DNA of 6,661 bases from assembly GCA_020849155.1 (NCBI GenBank), contig JADLGU010000251.1:1-6661 (forward strand), written 5' to 3'. Position 1 is the stretch's first letter; every line of letters begins with the position of its first letter. Both the position numbers and the translations under genes were made by a program. This DNA comes from Rhodocyclaceae bacterium (GTDB taxonomy: Bacteria > Pseudomonadota > Gammaproteobacteria > Burkholderiales > Rhodocyclaceae). Positions 6,548-6,661 of the stretch are shown piece by piece. The notes beneath the pieces are model-generated. The model was not told where the DNA came from. It searched no databases and saw only the letters and a program-made list of their open reading frames with translations.

Positions 6548-6661
6548 CGGTCGCTTCGATGCCGCCACTCCCACGGCGGCAATGGCTTTGGATCTACCCA
6601 GAGGCCAAGCCGCTTCGTTCGAGCGCTTTCCTCCGCCTCGGCATATCGGTGCCGATCCTCC
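6544..6661 (-). CDS. Thermonuclease (SNase) family protein, C-terminal 38 codons only
   Basis: The minus-strand frame enters from the right edge and ends in TAG at 6546-6544. The visible tail contains AEAEESARTKRLGLWVDPKP followed by LPPWEWR. An alanine/arginine-rich helix running into GLW...P.PPWEWR is the characteristic C-terminus of bacterial staphylococcal-nuclease homologues, which are usually secreted or periplasmic calcium-dependent nucleases and are frequent on plasmids and integrative elements. The catalytic residues lie outside the window, so activity cannot be judged. The stop codon overlaps that of the convergent plus-strand gene (6545-6547), leaving no room for a terminator between them. 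Confidence 0.75.
   Translation of the reverse strand, partial: EDRHRYAEAEESARTKRLGLWVDPKPLPPWEWRHRSDR

Noticed and set aside
1..6661. CRISPR array, tRNA/rRNA genes, insertion sequence ends, tandem repeats
   Set aside because: I saw no regularly spaced repeats, cloverleaf-like segment, rRNA-like tract or transposase motif while reading both strands. Short features could still be missed without computation.

Overview
This 6.66 kb window is GC-rich, apart from an AT-richer divergent intergenic region. It reads as an accessory island or plasmid-like segment of a proteobacterium, most likely gamma or beta. That guess rests on codon use, the KfrA-type protein and the TnpS/TnpT-like gene order; no chromosomal marker gene is present to fix the taxon.

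Layout from left to right. (1) Bases 1-3383, minus strand, hold the first 1127 codons of one very large superfamily 1 (SF1) helicase of the Upf1/Dna2-like group. Its C-terminus lies beyond base 1. The sequence shows a Q motif, Walker A, an Ia-type block, an unusual DEGSQ Walker B, an unusual GDAKQF motif III, and motifs IV and V. About 455 unassigned residues precede the motor, and about 400 mostly helical residues separate its early motifs from Walker B. (2) Bases 3384-3634 are a spacer with small inverted repeats and a possible fragment of a lost reading frame. (3) Bases 3635-4819, minus strand, encode a 394-residue tyrosine recombinase with the full R-K-HxxR-H-Y catalytic set. (4) Bases 4820-4956 are a compact divergent control region. 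It contains two abutting inverted repeats and two back-to-back promoter-like sequences whose -35 boxes are the two arms of the first repeat. (5) Bases 4957-5973, plus strand, encode a KfrA-like protein: an N-terminal DNA-binding domain followed by a long coiled coil. (6) Bases 5981-6547, plus strand, encode an unrecognised 188-residue protein seven bases downstream, probably in the same operon. (7) Bases 6544-6661, minus strand, are the C-terminal 38 codons of a thermonuclease (SNase) family protein, whose stop codon overlaps that of the preceding gene.

The recombinase and KfrA-like genes, divergent around a short repeat-rich spacer, match the layout of the TnpS/TnpT cointegrate-resolution module of Tn4651-type Tn3-family transposons. 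No transposase is visible here. The module may therefore be a domesticated or free-standing recombination unit that mobilises or stabilises neighbouring cargo. The giant helicase is a plausible cargo gene, and proteins of this kind are common in anti-phage islands, but a defence role here is inference. No rRNA, tRNA, CRISPR array or insertion sequence was recognised.
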